The position numbers and the translations under genes were made by a program. Positions 52,525 through 60,899 of a DNA stretch of 64,000 nucleotides are shown piece by piece. The first letter of the stretch is position 1, and every line of letters starts with the position of its first letter. This stretch comes from Candidatus Rokuibacteriota bacterium (GTDB lineage Bacteria > Methylomirabilota > Methylomirabilia > Rokubacteriales > CSP1-6): the NCBI GenBank assembly GCA_016184125.1, contig JACPDG010000039.1:62001-126000 (forward strand), given 5' to 3'. The notes beneath the pieces were generated by a model. The model was given only the letters and a program-made list of their open reading frames with translations. It ran no database searches and was not told the DNA's origin.

Positions 52525-54144
52525 CTACATCTCCCAGGGTGGCTCGACTTCCATCCGGAGCTCGAGCACCGTCGGGCCGTCGGCCGCGAATGCCGCGCGG
52601 AGCGCGTCGGGCAACGCCGCCACCGCCGCCACGCGCTCGCCACGCGCGCCGAACGCGCGCGCCAGCGCGATGAAGTCGGGGTTCGCCAGATCGGCCTCGC
52701 CCCACCGGCCCTCGAACATCTGCTCCTGGAGCCACTTGATCGCGCCGTACCGGTCGTCGTTCATGACGAGGAACGCGATCGGCAGCCGGTACTTCACCGC
52801 GGTCGCGAGCTCGTTCACCGAGAACATGAAGCCGCCGTCGCCGACGACCGCGACGACCGGCGTCCCCGGGCGCGCGATCTGCGCGCCGATCGCCGCCGGA
52901 ACGGCGTAGCCGAGCACCGCCGAGCCCACGGGATAGAGGAACGTCCGGGGCGCCAGCACCGGGTATCGCCACTCGGCCCAGTAGTTGATGCCGGTCTGGT
53001 CGTTGACGAGAATGCCGTCAGGCGGCAGCGCGGATCTGAGCGCTTGGAGCAGCCCGTCCACCTCGGGCGTGTAGCGCTCGCTCGCCGCGGTCTTGAGCGC
53101 GGCGAGACGCTCGCGGTTCCACCGGCTGTTCGGCGCGCCGGCGTCGAGCACGGCCGCCAGTCCCCCGAGGCCGTTCTTCGCGTCGCCGACGATCCCGAGC
53201 TGGGGCTTGAACATGCGCCCGATCACGGTCGCGTCGAGATCCATGTGGATGAGGGTCTGGTGCGGCGCGAAGGCGAGGTTCAGCAGCAGCCCCTTCGTCG
53301 AGCGCGCGGCGAACCGGCATCCGGCGGCGAGCACGACGTCGGCGTCGCGGAAGACCTCCTCGGTCGCGCGCTTGTTCGGAAGCACGGCGTGCCACAGCGG
53401 ATCGGCTTCGCTGATCGCGCCACGCCCCATGACGGTGGTGATGACCGGGGCGCCCAGACGACGCGCGACCTCGAGGAGCTCGGCGCTGGCGCCCGCGCTC
53501 ACGACTCCGCCGCCCGCCACGATGAGTGGCCGCGCCGCCGCCGCGAGCCGGCGCGCGGCCTCGGCGATCTCGTTGACGTGGCACGGAGGCCGGCGCCCGG
53601 CCCGCTCGCTTCGCACGACGCCCTCGCTCGTGCCGAAGAGCAGGTCATTCGGGATCGAGAGCGCCACCGGTCCCGGGCGCCCCGTGCGCAGCAGGTCGAA
53701 CGCGCCGGCGATCGACGTCGCGATCGAGCGCCCGTCGGCGACGAGCTCCGCCCAGCGCGTGACCGGGCGGAAGCACGCGATCTGGTTCGGCACCTCGTGG
53801 AGGGCGCCCAGGTCGCGGCCGACGAGGTCCGACGCGATGTCGGACATGAGACAGAGCACGGGGACCGACCCGGAGTACGACTCCGCGAGCGGCGTCAGCG
53901 TGTTGGTCGCGCCCGGCCCCGTCGTCACGACGACGACGCCCGGCTCGCCACACGCGCGCGCGTACCCGTCGGCCATGAACGCGGCGCCGGACTCGTGCCG
54001 CGCGAGCACGTGCACGATGTCGCGCTGCCGGAGCAGCGCGTCGTAAACGGCGAGGTTGTGCACGCCGGGAATGCCGAACACGTGCCTCACGCCCTCGGCG
54101 CGGAGCGCCTCGACGACCCACTCCCCTCCGGTCCGCGTCGTCAT
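52525..54144 (-). CDS. Thiamine diphosphate-dependent enzyme (acetolactate synthase-like)
   Basis: 539 aa with the three-domain ThDP layout. PYR domain: VVEALRAEGVRHVFGIPGVHNLAVYDAL and the catalytic Glu in RHESGAAFMADGYAR. Central domain: RPLIVAGGGVVSAGASAELLEVARRLGAPVITTVMGRG. PP domain: VVGDGGFMFSVNELATAVKYRLPIAFLVMNDDRYG (GDG...ND metal site). Likely reaction is decarboxylation or carboligation of a 2-oxo acid; no regulatory subunit is nearby, so it is probably not anabolic acetolactate synthase. The ATG at 54144 overlaps the stop of a 43-aa ORF that resembles its own N terminus. Confidence 0.9.
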   Translation of the reverse strand: MTTRTGGEWVVEALRAEGVRHVFGIPGVHNLAVYDALLRQRDIVHVLARHESGAAFMADGYARACGEPGVVVVTTGPGATNTLTPLAESYSGSVPVLCLMSDIASDLVGRDLGALHEVPNQIACFRPVTRWAELVADGRSIATSIAGAFDLLRTGRPGPVALSIPNDLLFGTSEGVVRSERAGRRPPCHVNEIAEAARRLAAAARPLIVAGGGVVSAGASAELLEVARRLGAPVITTVMGRGAISEADPLWHAVLPNKRATEEVFRDADVVLAAGCRFAARSTKGLLLNLAFAPHQTLIHMDLDATVIGRMFKPQLGIVGDAKNGLGGLAAVLDAGAPNSRWNRERLAALKTAASERYTPEVDGLLQALRSALPPDGILVNDQTGINYWAEWRYPVLAPRTFLYPVGSAVLGYAVPAAIGAQIARPGTPVVAVVGDGGFMFSVNELATAVKYRLPIAFLVMNDDRYGAIKWLQEQMFEGRWGEADLANPDFIALARAFGARGERVAAVAALPDALRAAFAADGPTVLELRMEVEPPWEM

Positions 54145-54272
54145 GGATCCTCTCCGCTGGATGGCCGCGCGATCGTCGCGTCGACGAGCCGCGGCCGGTT
54201 CACGCGAGTGCCGAAGAGGTACCTCACCCCCGCCGCGGCGAGGATCTCCATGAGGACGGACGCGAGCTTCAT
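54141..54272 (-). pseudogene. 43-codon fragment of a ThDP-enzyme N terminus
   Basis: Too short for the ORF track. It reads MKLASVLMEILAAAGVRYLFG and then VNRPRLVDATIARPSSGEDP and stops. The first 21 residues align with the start of the downstream enzyme (WVVEALRAEGVRHVFG). ATGA overlaps link it both to DUF1285 upstream and the ThDP gene downstream. It may be the remains of a tandem paralogue or a translated leader ORF. Confidence 0.55.
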
Positions 54273-54889
54273 GATTCATTCATGGGGGGACTATCGATGC
54301 CCCCGACACTCGTACGAGGGGGGCTCACGCCCCCCTCGTGCTCCCCCGGTCCCGCGCCCGGAGCGCCGCGGGGGGTGCGCGGACGCACCCGACAAAGCCG
54401 TGGCGCTCCGCGACCCCCTGATTCGTTCATGGTGGGCCGCCTGAGCGGCCATGCGCGCTCCCCGAGCCGCAGCACTTCGCCGGTCGCGCCATCTTCTTCC
54501 GCGAGCGCGAGGAGCTGGAACGTCGCGGGACGCGACAAGCGCGCCTCGAATCGGCCCTCTTTCACGGTCGCGTACGGGATGTTGCCCGGGCCGATCCGGA
54601 GCGTCGCCGGATCGATCGCCGCCTCGGTGCCGTCGTTGAGGATCGCGTGGAGTGTCTGCCCGCGCCGCTCGAGCCGGACCACCACCCACGGGACATCGGC
54701 GACCGCCACCGGGATGCGCACGCGCGTCTGGATGAAGTAGCCGTGGTCGTCACGACGCAGGTTCCCGCGGAGGTTCGCGACGATCCCCGGGTGGGTGATC
54801 TGCACACCGTCGTCGTACCACTCGCCGTCCGCGTCGATCGAGAGGTCCGGCAGCTTCCAGTCCCCGGTCGACCGCTCGGGCGCGCTCAC
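54269..54889 (-). CDS. DUF1285 family protein with repeat-derived C-terminal tail
   Basis: 206 aa. The first about 150 residues have the DUF1285 pattern (DLSIDADGEWYDDGVQITHPGIVANLRGNLRRDDHGYFIQTRVRIPVAVADVPWVVVRLE). Function of the family is unknown. Normal members end at about this length. Here the frame continues into hairpin repeat R18, adding [13 protein letters not shown] ... [17 protein letters not shown], nearly the same peptide as the tail of the ATL protein. GTG start overlapping the MEMO stop; TGA overlapping the ThDP fragment start. Confidence 0.8.
   Translation of the reverse strand: MSAPERSTGDWKLPDLSIDADGEWYDDGVQITHPGIVANLRGNLRRDDHGYFIQTRVRIPVAVADVPWVVVRLERRGQTLHAILNDGTEAAIDPATLRIGPGNIPYATVKEGRFEARLSRPATFQLLALAEEDGATGEVLRLGERAWPLRRPTMNESGGRGAPRLCRVRPRTPRGAPGAGPGEHEGGVSPPRTSVGGIDSPPMNES
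54281..54432 (-). repeat. Composite repeat, copy R18, forms the tail of DUF1285
   Basis: Minus-strand reading: CATGAACGAATC, GGAGCGCCACGG, GTGCGTCCGCGCAC, GAGCACGAGGGGGGCG with CGCCCCCCTCGTGC, GGGGGCATCGATAGTCCCCCCATGAA. Closest relative is R15. Confidence 0.9.
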
Positions 54890-56121
54890 GGGAACACCAC
54901 GCTGGCGAACGTGACCACGCAGCTCGGATCCGGTGTCTGGCCGTAGTGCCGCACGGTGCCGCGGCGACCGCCGAGGGCGTAGAGCACGCTCCAGATCGGC
55001 GACAGGCCGCAGATGCGGCGCCGATCACCGTCGGCCGCGACCGACGCGAAGAACGCCTTCGGGTCTCCCTCCTCCACCGCCCGCAGCATCTCACGATCCT
55101 CGTCAGCCACCTGCGCCATGTCCGCCGGCGTCAGCGGCCTCGGATCTCCGAACCGCGGGCCGACGTGCGCGAGGTCCGCGCCGGCGACGAACGCCACACG
55201 CCGCCCGCACGCCGACGCCGTCTCGACGACGGCGTCGAGCACGCCGAGGACTCTCGAGTCGTGCTCGGGCACCGACCCGTGCAACATCGCTTCGTGGGCG
55301 AAGCTCGCGAGGATCGGCACGATCGTGAACGGCCGGCGGTCATCGAAGAGGTAGCGCAGGCACACGGCCTGGAACTCGATCGAGTGCTCCGACCGGTGCG
55401 CCAGCTCGGAGGCGAACAGGTCGATCGGCGAGCGAGCGACCAGGTGCTCGACGAAGTCCTGGTCGACGGGCGCCGGCCCGAGAGGCGTGTCGTAGTCCTT
55501 GCGGGTGATCGCGAACGCGTCCGGCATGCCCGCGTGGCAGCTCCCGAACACGACGAAGACGTCGGCGGGGCACCGCTCGGCCACGTCCCGGTACGCCCAC
55601 GCGTACGCCGGGCCTCCGCGGTGGAAGTCGATGTGCGGGGCGACGACGGCCTCGAGGATCTCGCCGGGCGTGAGTGCGGACGACGACGCGATCGCGCCCG
55701 GTCCGGCCGGCGGCTCGAAGAACCGGTCGAATGCGGCGCGCAGCGCGTCAGGGTCTCCGGGGTACGCTCCACCCGCGTGCGCGGCGAGCCGGCACGCCGC
55801 ATCGTGGAACTCCTGCTCGACGCCGCGCTTGCGTTCGGCGAACCTCGCGCTGTCCAGAAACCCGTGCTCGTCGAGCATCTCGATGACGCGGTCGATCGTG
55901 TCTCGATACACGAGTTCGCCGGTCCGGCGGGTCAGCATCGCCTGGATGTCCCTGACCGAGTGCTGGCCGTCGAACCGGCTCACGACCTCGATCGCCTCGA
56001 CGGGCAGGAGCAGGACCGAGGCGGTGTACCCGGCGGGATCCCTCAGGCCCACGAACCTCCGGCCCTCGTGCTCGACGGGAAACGCCTCGACGGCGCGGAG
56101 CTTCGGGTAGTCGTCGCTCAT
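54886..56121 (-). CDS. AmmeMemoRadiSam system protein B (MEMO1 family)
   Basis: 411-aa protein with a dioxygenase-like fold. C-terminal MEMO domain with VVAPHIDFHRGGPAYAWAY, VFGSCHAG, EHSIEFQAVCLRYLF and FVAGADLAHVGPRFGD. The N-terminal 110 residues (RRFVGLRDPAGYTASVLLLPVEAIEVVSRFDGQHSVRDI) form an extra winged-helix-like module. The other members of the system, protein A (AMMECR1) and the radical SAM enzyme, are not in the window. 4-base overlaps with M20 and DUF1285. Confidence 0.9.
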   Translation of the reverse strand: MSDDYPKLRAVEAFPVEHEGRRFVGLRDPAGYTASVLLLPVEAIEVVSRFDGQHSVRDIQAMLTRRTGELVYRDTIDRVIEMLDEHGFLDSARFAERKRGVEQEFHDAACRLAAHAGGAYPGDPDALRAAFDRFFEPPAGPGAIASSSALTPGEILEAVVAPHIDFHRGGPAYAWAYRDVAERCPADVFVVFGSCHAGMPDAFAITRKDYDTPLGPAPVDQDFVEHLVARSPIDLFASELAHRSEHSIEFQAVCLRYLFDDRRPFTIVPILASFAHEAMLHGSVPEHDSRVLGVLDAVVETASACGRRVAFVAGADLAHVGPRFGDPRPLTPADMAQVADEDREMLRAVEEGDPKAFFASVAADGDRRRICGLSPIWSVLYALGGRRGTVRHYGQTPDPSCVVTFASVVFP

Positions 56122-57332
56122 TGGAGGAAGTTCAGAGCCGAGGCGACGTAGATACGCGCCGCTTCGAGCAATTCACGGACTTTCACGTGCTCGTTCACCT
56201 GGTGTGGGATGAAGCGGTTCCCGGGACCGCACGTGACGATCGGGATGCCGAGCGTCGTCCTGAGGATCGTCCCGTCGGTGGAACCCGGCACGCCGCCGAA
56301 CCGCGGCGCGCGCCCCGTGGCCTGCCGCGTGCCCTTCACCATCGCCTGGACCAGCGACTCGTTGCGGTCCACCTCGGTCGCGAGCCGGAAGCCGTTCACC
56401 GGCTTCCACTCGATGGTCGCCCCCGGGAACCTGGCCGCGACCGTGCGGCACGCCGCGTCGATCGCATCCTGGATCGCCTGCTCGTCGGGACCCGGGGTGA
56501 GCCGGATGTCGAGCGTGGCTTCCGCGACGGACGGGATCACGTTCGACTGCGGAACACCGTGCGCCGGCGCGTGCAGGATGGTCGGGGTGACGGTCGGCGG
56601 CCTCAGGTAGCGACTCCGCCGGCACAGGGCGCGAAGCTGACGCTCCAGCACGCGTGACTGGCGGATGAGCTCGGCGAGCGCGCTGATCGGATTCACACCC
56701 GCCTCGGGCATCGCGCCGTGCGCCATGCGCCCGCGCACGCTCACGCGCGCCCAGACGACCCCGCGCTGCTCCAGGCACAGCTCGTTCTGCTCCGGCTCGC
56801 AGATGATGGCGGCGTCGAGCTCGCGCCCGATCGCGGTCGTCGCGAGATGGCGTGCGCCGATCATGTCGGCTTCCTCGTCGACCAGCGCGCCGACGATGAG
56901 CCGCCCGCGCAACGCCGCACCGCTGCGCTTGATCGCGGCCGCCGCGACCATCGCCGCGGCCAGGCCCGACTTCATGTCCGCGGACCCGCGGCCGTAGATC
57001 TTGCCGTCGACGACGTCCGCGGAGAACGGGCCGCGGCTCCACTCGGCCGCGTCGCCCTCGGTCACGACGTCGGTGTGCCCTTCGAGCAGCAGCGTCCGCC
57101 CCTCGCCCTTCTCGCCGATCCATCCGAGCACGTTCGGCCGCCCGGGTGCGACCTCCTGGACGTCGACCGTGAACCCTTCCTTCGCGAGCCAGGCCCGCAC
57201 TCGCTCGGCCACGGCAGCCTCGGTGGCCGTCGGGTCGCCGGGGCGCACCACGCTCGGGATGCGGACGAGCTCCCGCGTCAGCGAGATCAGCTCGTCGTCG
57301 TCGATGGCGGCGAACACGTCCTCGAGGGACAC
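56118..57332 (-). CDS. M20-family peptidase/deacylase (ArgE/DapE type)
   Basis: 404-aa zinc amidohydrolase. Metal site EGHTDVV with Asp, YGRGSADMKSGLAAAM, the catalytic GALVDEEADMIGA, and dimerisation domain RMAHGAMPEAGVNPISALAEL. Could be acetylornithine deacetylase, succinyl-diaminopimelate desuccinylase or a peptide deacylase; the ArgE/DapE family label is safest. Start GTG 57332; the longer ORF in the track is rejected. ATGA overlap with MEMO. Confidence 0.88.
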   Translation of the reverse strand: MSLEDVFAAIDDDELISLTRELVRIPSVVRPGDPTATEAAVAERVRAWLAKEGFTVDVQEVAPGRPNVLGWIGEKGEGRTLLLEGHTDVVTEGDAAEWSRGPFSADVVDGKIYGRGSADMKSGLAAAMVAAAAIKRSGAALRGRLIVGALVDEEADMIGARHLATTAIGRELDAAIICEPEQNELCLEQRGVVWARVSVRGRMAHGAMPEAGVNPISALAELIRQSRVLERQLRALCRRSRYLRPPTVTPTILHAPAHGVPQSNVIPSVAEATLDIRLTPGPDEQAIQDAIDAACRTVAARFPGATIEWKPVNGFRLATEVDRNESLVQAMVKGTRQATGRAPRFGGVPGSTDGTILRTTLGIPIVTCGPGNRFIPHQVNEHVKVRELLEAARIYVASALNFLQ

Positions 57333-57355
57333 CCTCGGTCCCCGGGAACGCGGCG

Positions 57356-57658
57356 TTACTCGGTGGGGAACGACAGGATGACGCAGTCGAGGCGGATGAC
57401 GCGGAACTCTTCCCCGCCGACGCGGAAGTAGTGCCCCTCCACCTCCTCGGCGCCCTCCTCGAAGGCGACGATCGTCCCGATTCCAGGCATCTCGCGGAAG
57501 GCGTTGGCGCCCTCGTCGAAGCCGTCGCCGCGCGCCACGACCTGTCCGTAGAGGATCGGCGAGCCCTTCGGGCAATGGACGCGGACGTCCGCAGGCGCTT
57601 CGGCCATCAAGCGAATCAGCAGGTTGATGCCGTAAACCTGGATCGGGATGTGCGTCAT
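57356..57658 (-). CDS. GroES-like (Cpn10-fold) small protein
   Basis: 100 aa. The sequence pattern VQVYGINLLIRL, KGSPILYGQVVARGDGFDEG, MPGIGTIVAFEEGAEEVEGHYFRVGGEEFRVIRLDCVILSF resembles the co-chaperonin fold: the YGQVVARG strand, a mobile-loop-like stretch and the terminal beta strands. A GroEL gene is not adjacent, so it may be a divergent or viral-type homologue. ATG 57658 with GAGGAGG upstream. Between the symporter and M20 genes. Confidence 0.7.
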   Translation of the reverse strand: MTHIPIQVYGINLLIRLMAEAPADVRVHCPKGSPILYGQVVARGDGFDEGANAFREMPGIGTIVAFEEGAEEVEGHYFRVGGEEFRVIRLDCVILSFPTE

Positions 57659-57708
57659 CGGCCTCCTCAGCGACATGGCGCGATCTCGGCGTATGATACC
57701 ACGCTGAT

Positions 57709-59430
57709 TCAGGCGGTCCGGGCGGCGGTGGCACGCACGAGCCACGCGATCAGGGCCGCCGCCACGCCGATCGTGATCACACCCTGTTCCGGTCGGCCGA
57801 GCACGACCGCGCCGATCCCGAAGAGCCCCAGGTACACCACCACGCAGCCGAGGAGCCACTGCCCGACGCCCGCCCCGAGGCTCGCGTCCTCCCCGGCGCG
57901 CGGCACGATCGCGGTCCATCCCGGTCCGCCGGGGCGCACCCGCTCGTAGAACGCGACGAGCCGCTCGCGTGGCTCCGCGGGCGTCGACCACGTCACCGCG
58001 AGCCACACGACGGTCGTCAGCGCCGTGGTCACCAGCAGGAGCCACGCGAAGCCCCGCGGGTCGTCGGGCGACAGGCCCCACGCCTGCGCCGCGAGCGACA
58101 CGACGAGCGCAGCCGTCATCGCGCTGACCTCCGACCAGGCGTTGACGCGCCACCAGTACCAGCGGAGCAGGTACACGAGCCCGGTCCCCGCGCCGATCGC
58201 GAGCAGGAACTTCCAGGCGCCCGCGACGGTCGAGATGTACATCGTGACGATCCCGGAGATGACCATCATCACGACGGTGGCCACGCGCCCGATCGCCGCG
58301 TAGTGGCGCTCGCCACGCGACGGCGCCCAGAAGCGCCGGTAGACGTCGTTGACGAGGTACGACGCGCCCCAGTTGAGCTGCGTGGCGATCGTGGACATGT
58401 ACGCCGCGAAGAACGCCGCGAGCAGGAACCCCCGCCAGAACGGCGGCAAGTGGTCGACCATCACCTTCACGAAGCCCGACTCGGGATCGTCCAGCCCGGG
58501 GTAGAGGACCATCGACACGAGCGCGACGACGATCCACGGCCACGGTCGGAGCGCGTAGTGCGCGACGTTGAACCAGAGCGCGGCGAGCAGCGCGTGGCGC
58601 TCGTTCTTCGTCGCCATGATCCGCTGCGCGACGTAGCCGCCGCCTCCTGGCTCCGCGCCCGGGTACCACGACGCCCACCAGTTCACCGCGATGTACACGA
58701 AGAACGTGATCGCCGGCATCCACGGCGAATCGAGCGACGGGACCAGCGCAAGCGGTGCGCCGTCGGGGTACTTGGTGTTCAGCGCGCTCATCAGGCCCGC
58801 CATGCCACCGACGGCGCCGAGCGCGAAGAGGGCGAGCGCGATGCATCCCGTCATCGCGAGGATGAACTGGAAGAAGTCGGTGACGAGCACCCCCCACAGG
58901 CCGGAGAGCGCGGAGTAGGCGCCGGTGATCACGAAGAGCCCGACGGTCGCCTGCCACTTGCCGACGCCGAGCGTCATGCCGACGATCTTCGCCATCGCTG
59001 CCGTGACCCACCCGATGATGATGGAGTTGACGGCGAGCGCCAGGTAGCACGCGCGGAATCCGCGCAGGAACGCGGCCGGGCGGCCCGAGTACCGGATCTC
59101 GGCGAACTCCGCATCCGTCATGACGCCGGCGCGCCGCCAGAGCCGCGCGTAGAAGACGACCGTGAGCATGCCGCTCATGACCATCGACCACCAGATCCAG
59201 TTGCCCGCGATGCCGTTCTTCACGGTGAGCCCGGTCACGGCGAGCGGCGTGTCGGCGGCGAACGTCGTCGCGACCATCGACGTCCCGGCGAGCCACCACG
59301 GAATCGTCCGGCCCGAGAGGAAGAACTCCTCGGCCGACCGCGACGCGCGCCTGGAATACCAGACACCGACGATCGCGGAGACGACGAAGTAGAGCGCGAC
59401 GACGACCCAGTCGACGGCGGTGAGCGTCAC
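57709..59430 (-). CDS. Sodium:solute symporter family protein
   Basis: 573-aa SSS-family membrane protein with about 13 helices. Family blocks are YSRRASRSAEEFFLSGRTIPWWLAGTSMVATTFAADTPLAVTG and FFAAYMSTIATQLNWGASYLVND (sodium-site helix). Substrate unknown; such SSS members often accompany decarboxylases or deacylases. GTG start overlaps the rmuC stop. The C-terminal 110 residues are extra helices. Confidence 0.9.
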   Translation of the reverse strand: MTLTAVDWVVVALYFVVSAIVGVWYSRRASRSAEEFFLSGRTIPWWLAGTSMVATTFAADTPLAVTGLTVKNGIAGNWIWWSMVMSGMLTVVFYARLWRRAGVMTDAEFAEIRYSGRPAAFLRGFRACYLALAVNSIIIGWVTAAMAKIVGMTLGVGKWQATVGLFVITGAYSALSGLWGVLVTDFFQFILAMTGCIALALFALGAVGGMAGLMSALNTKYPDGAPLALVPSLDSPWMPAITFFVYIAVNWWASWYPGAEPGGGGYVAQRIMATKNERHALLAALWFNVAHYALRPWPWIVVALVSMVLYPGLDDPESGFVKVMVDHLPPFWRGFLLAAFFAAYMSTIATQLNWGASYLVNDVYRRFWAPSRGERHYAAIGRVATVVMMVISGIVTMYISTVAGAWKFLLAIGAGTGLVYLLRWYWWRVNAWSEVSAMTAALVVSLAAQAWGLSPDDPRGFAWLLLVTTALTTVVWLAVTWSTPAEPRERLVAFYERVRPGGPGWTAIVPRAGEDASLGAGVGQWLLGCVVVYLGLFGIGAVVLGRPEQGVITIGVAAALIAWLVRATAARTA

Positions 59431-60899
59431 GGCGTCGCGTCCTCGCTCCGATCGACGTCCGCCGTCCTCGCCGCACGGCGCCGCGGCCGCGCACCCGCAT
59501 CACTCGCTTCCGGCGCCAGCTCGAGCTGCTCCGCGAACTCCGGCGCCGTCAGCCGTCGCAGGCCCTGGTCGATCGCCTCGAGCGGGGGGATGTCGTCCCG
59601 GGTGCCGGCGCCGAGGTCCCGGAATCGACGTGCCGCGGGCAACACCCGGCGCTCGATGGAGCCGACGGCGTCGTTGTACGCCTCGACGGCCTTCTCCAGC
59701 GACTGCCCGATCCCTCGAACGTGGCCGCCGAGCGTCGCGAGCCGCTCGTAGAGCTCCTGTCCGAGCCGGCGCACGTCCTCCGCGCTCTTCGCGACGAGCT
59801 GCTGCTGCCAGCCGTGCGCGACCGCGGCCAGGAGCGTGAAGAGGATCATCGGGGTGGCGATCACGACGCGCCTGGCCATCGCGTCGGTCGGCAGGTCGGG
59901 GTCCGCCTCGACGGCGGCGGTCACGAACGACTCGCCCGGGATGAACATGACCACGAGGTCCGCGCTCTGCGCGAACTGCTTCCAGTACGCGCGGTTCGCC
60001 AGCTGGGTCATGTGCGCGCGCAGCTCGCGCGCGTGCCGGGCGAGCGCCTCGCGCCGCGCGTCCGGGGTGGTGGCGGCGACGGCGTCGAGGTACGCCGCGA
60101 GCGGCACCTTGGAATCGACGACCACCTCGCGTGCGGCGGGCAGACGCACGACCATGTCCGGGCGCAGCCGCCCGCTGTCGCCCTCCACGGTCACCTGCTC
60201 CACGAAGTCGCAGTGCTCGGTCATCCCCGCGAGCTCGACGACGCGCCGGAGCGCCACCTCGCCCCATCGCCCGCGCGCCTGGGACGAGCGGAGCGCCGTC
60301 GCGAGCGTCGACGTCTCGCGCTGAAGGTGGCGGCTCTGCTCGGCCAGGCTCCGGAGCTGCTCCTCGAGCCCGCCGTAGGCCTGCTGCCGCGTCTTCTCGA
60401 GCTCCCTCACCTGCTCCTCGGCCCGGCGGAGCGCGTCCTGGAGCGGTCGGAGCAGTGCCTCCACCGCCTGCTCGCGGTGCCTGAGCTGCGCGTCGATCGT
60501 CTCGCGCGCGCGCTCGAGGAACGTGCCGCTCGTCTGGCTCAGCGCATCCGCGCTCAGCGCGCGGAACGTGTCGGCGAGCTGCGCCCGCGCGTGGTCGAGC
60601 AGGCGCCGCTGGTCCTCGACGTTGCGCCGCTCGGCCGCCGCGCGTTCCTCGGCGCGCGCACGCTCCGTGCGCTCGCCGTCGAGCGCCGCGCGCAGGTCGC
60701 CCAGGTCGAGCTGCCGCTCGGTCAGCTGCTTGCCGAGCTCCTTCTCGACCGTCTCGAGCGCGGCGAGGCGCTGCTCGAGCCGGCCGCGCTCGGCCGCGTG
60801 CGCGGCGGTCAGCCGCGACCGTCCGATCAGCCAGGCCCCGATCCCACCGATGGCGGCGCCGAGGACGAGACCCGTGACGACGAGCACGGCTTCAAGCAT
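59427..60899 (-). CDS. rmuC: DNA recombination protein RmuC
   Basis: 490-aa protein that limits inversions and repeat-mediated rearrangements in E. coli. N-terminal membrane helix (AVLVVTGLVLGAAIGGIGAWLIG), a long coiled coil (residues about 35-200), then the RmuC nuclease-like domain: GRWGEVALRRVVELAGM, RLRPDMVVRLPAAREVVVDSKVPL, WKQFAQSADLVVMFIPGE. It starts 8 bases before the end of the previous gene. Its repeat-stabilising role is of interest in a genome this rich in inverted repeats. Confidence 0.93.
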   Translation of the reverse strand: MLEAVLVVTGLVLGAAIGGIGAWLIGRSRLTAAHAAERGRLEQRLAALETVEKELGKQLTERQLDLGDLRAALDGERTERARAEERAAAERRNVEDQRRLLDHARAQLADTFRALSADALSQTSGTFLERARETIDAQLRHREQAVEALLRPLQDALRRAEEQVRELEKTRQQAYGGLEEQLRSLAEQSRHLQRETSTLATALRSSQARGRWGEVALRRVVELAGMTEHCDFVEQVTVEGDSGRLRPDMVVRLPAAREVVVDSKVPLAAYLDAVAATTPDARREALARHARELRAHMTQLANRAYWKQFAQSADLVVMFIPGESFVTAAVEADPDLPTDAMARRVVIATPMILFTLLAAVAHGWQQQLVAKSAEDVRRLGQELYERLATLGGHVRGIGQSLEKAVEAYNDAVGSIERRVLPAARRFRDLGAGTRDDIPPLEAIDQGLRRLTAPEFAEQLELAPEASDAGARPRRRAARTADVDRSEDATP

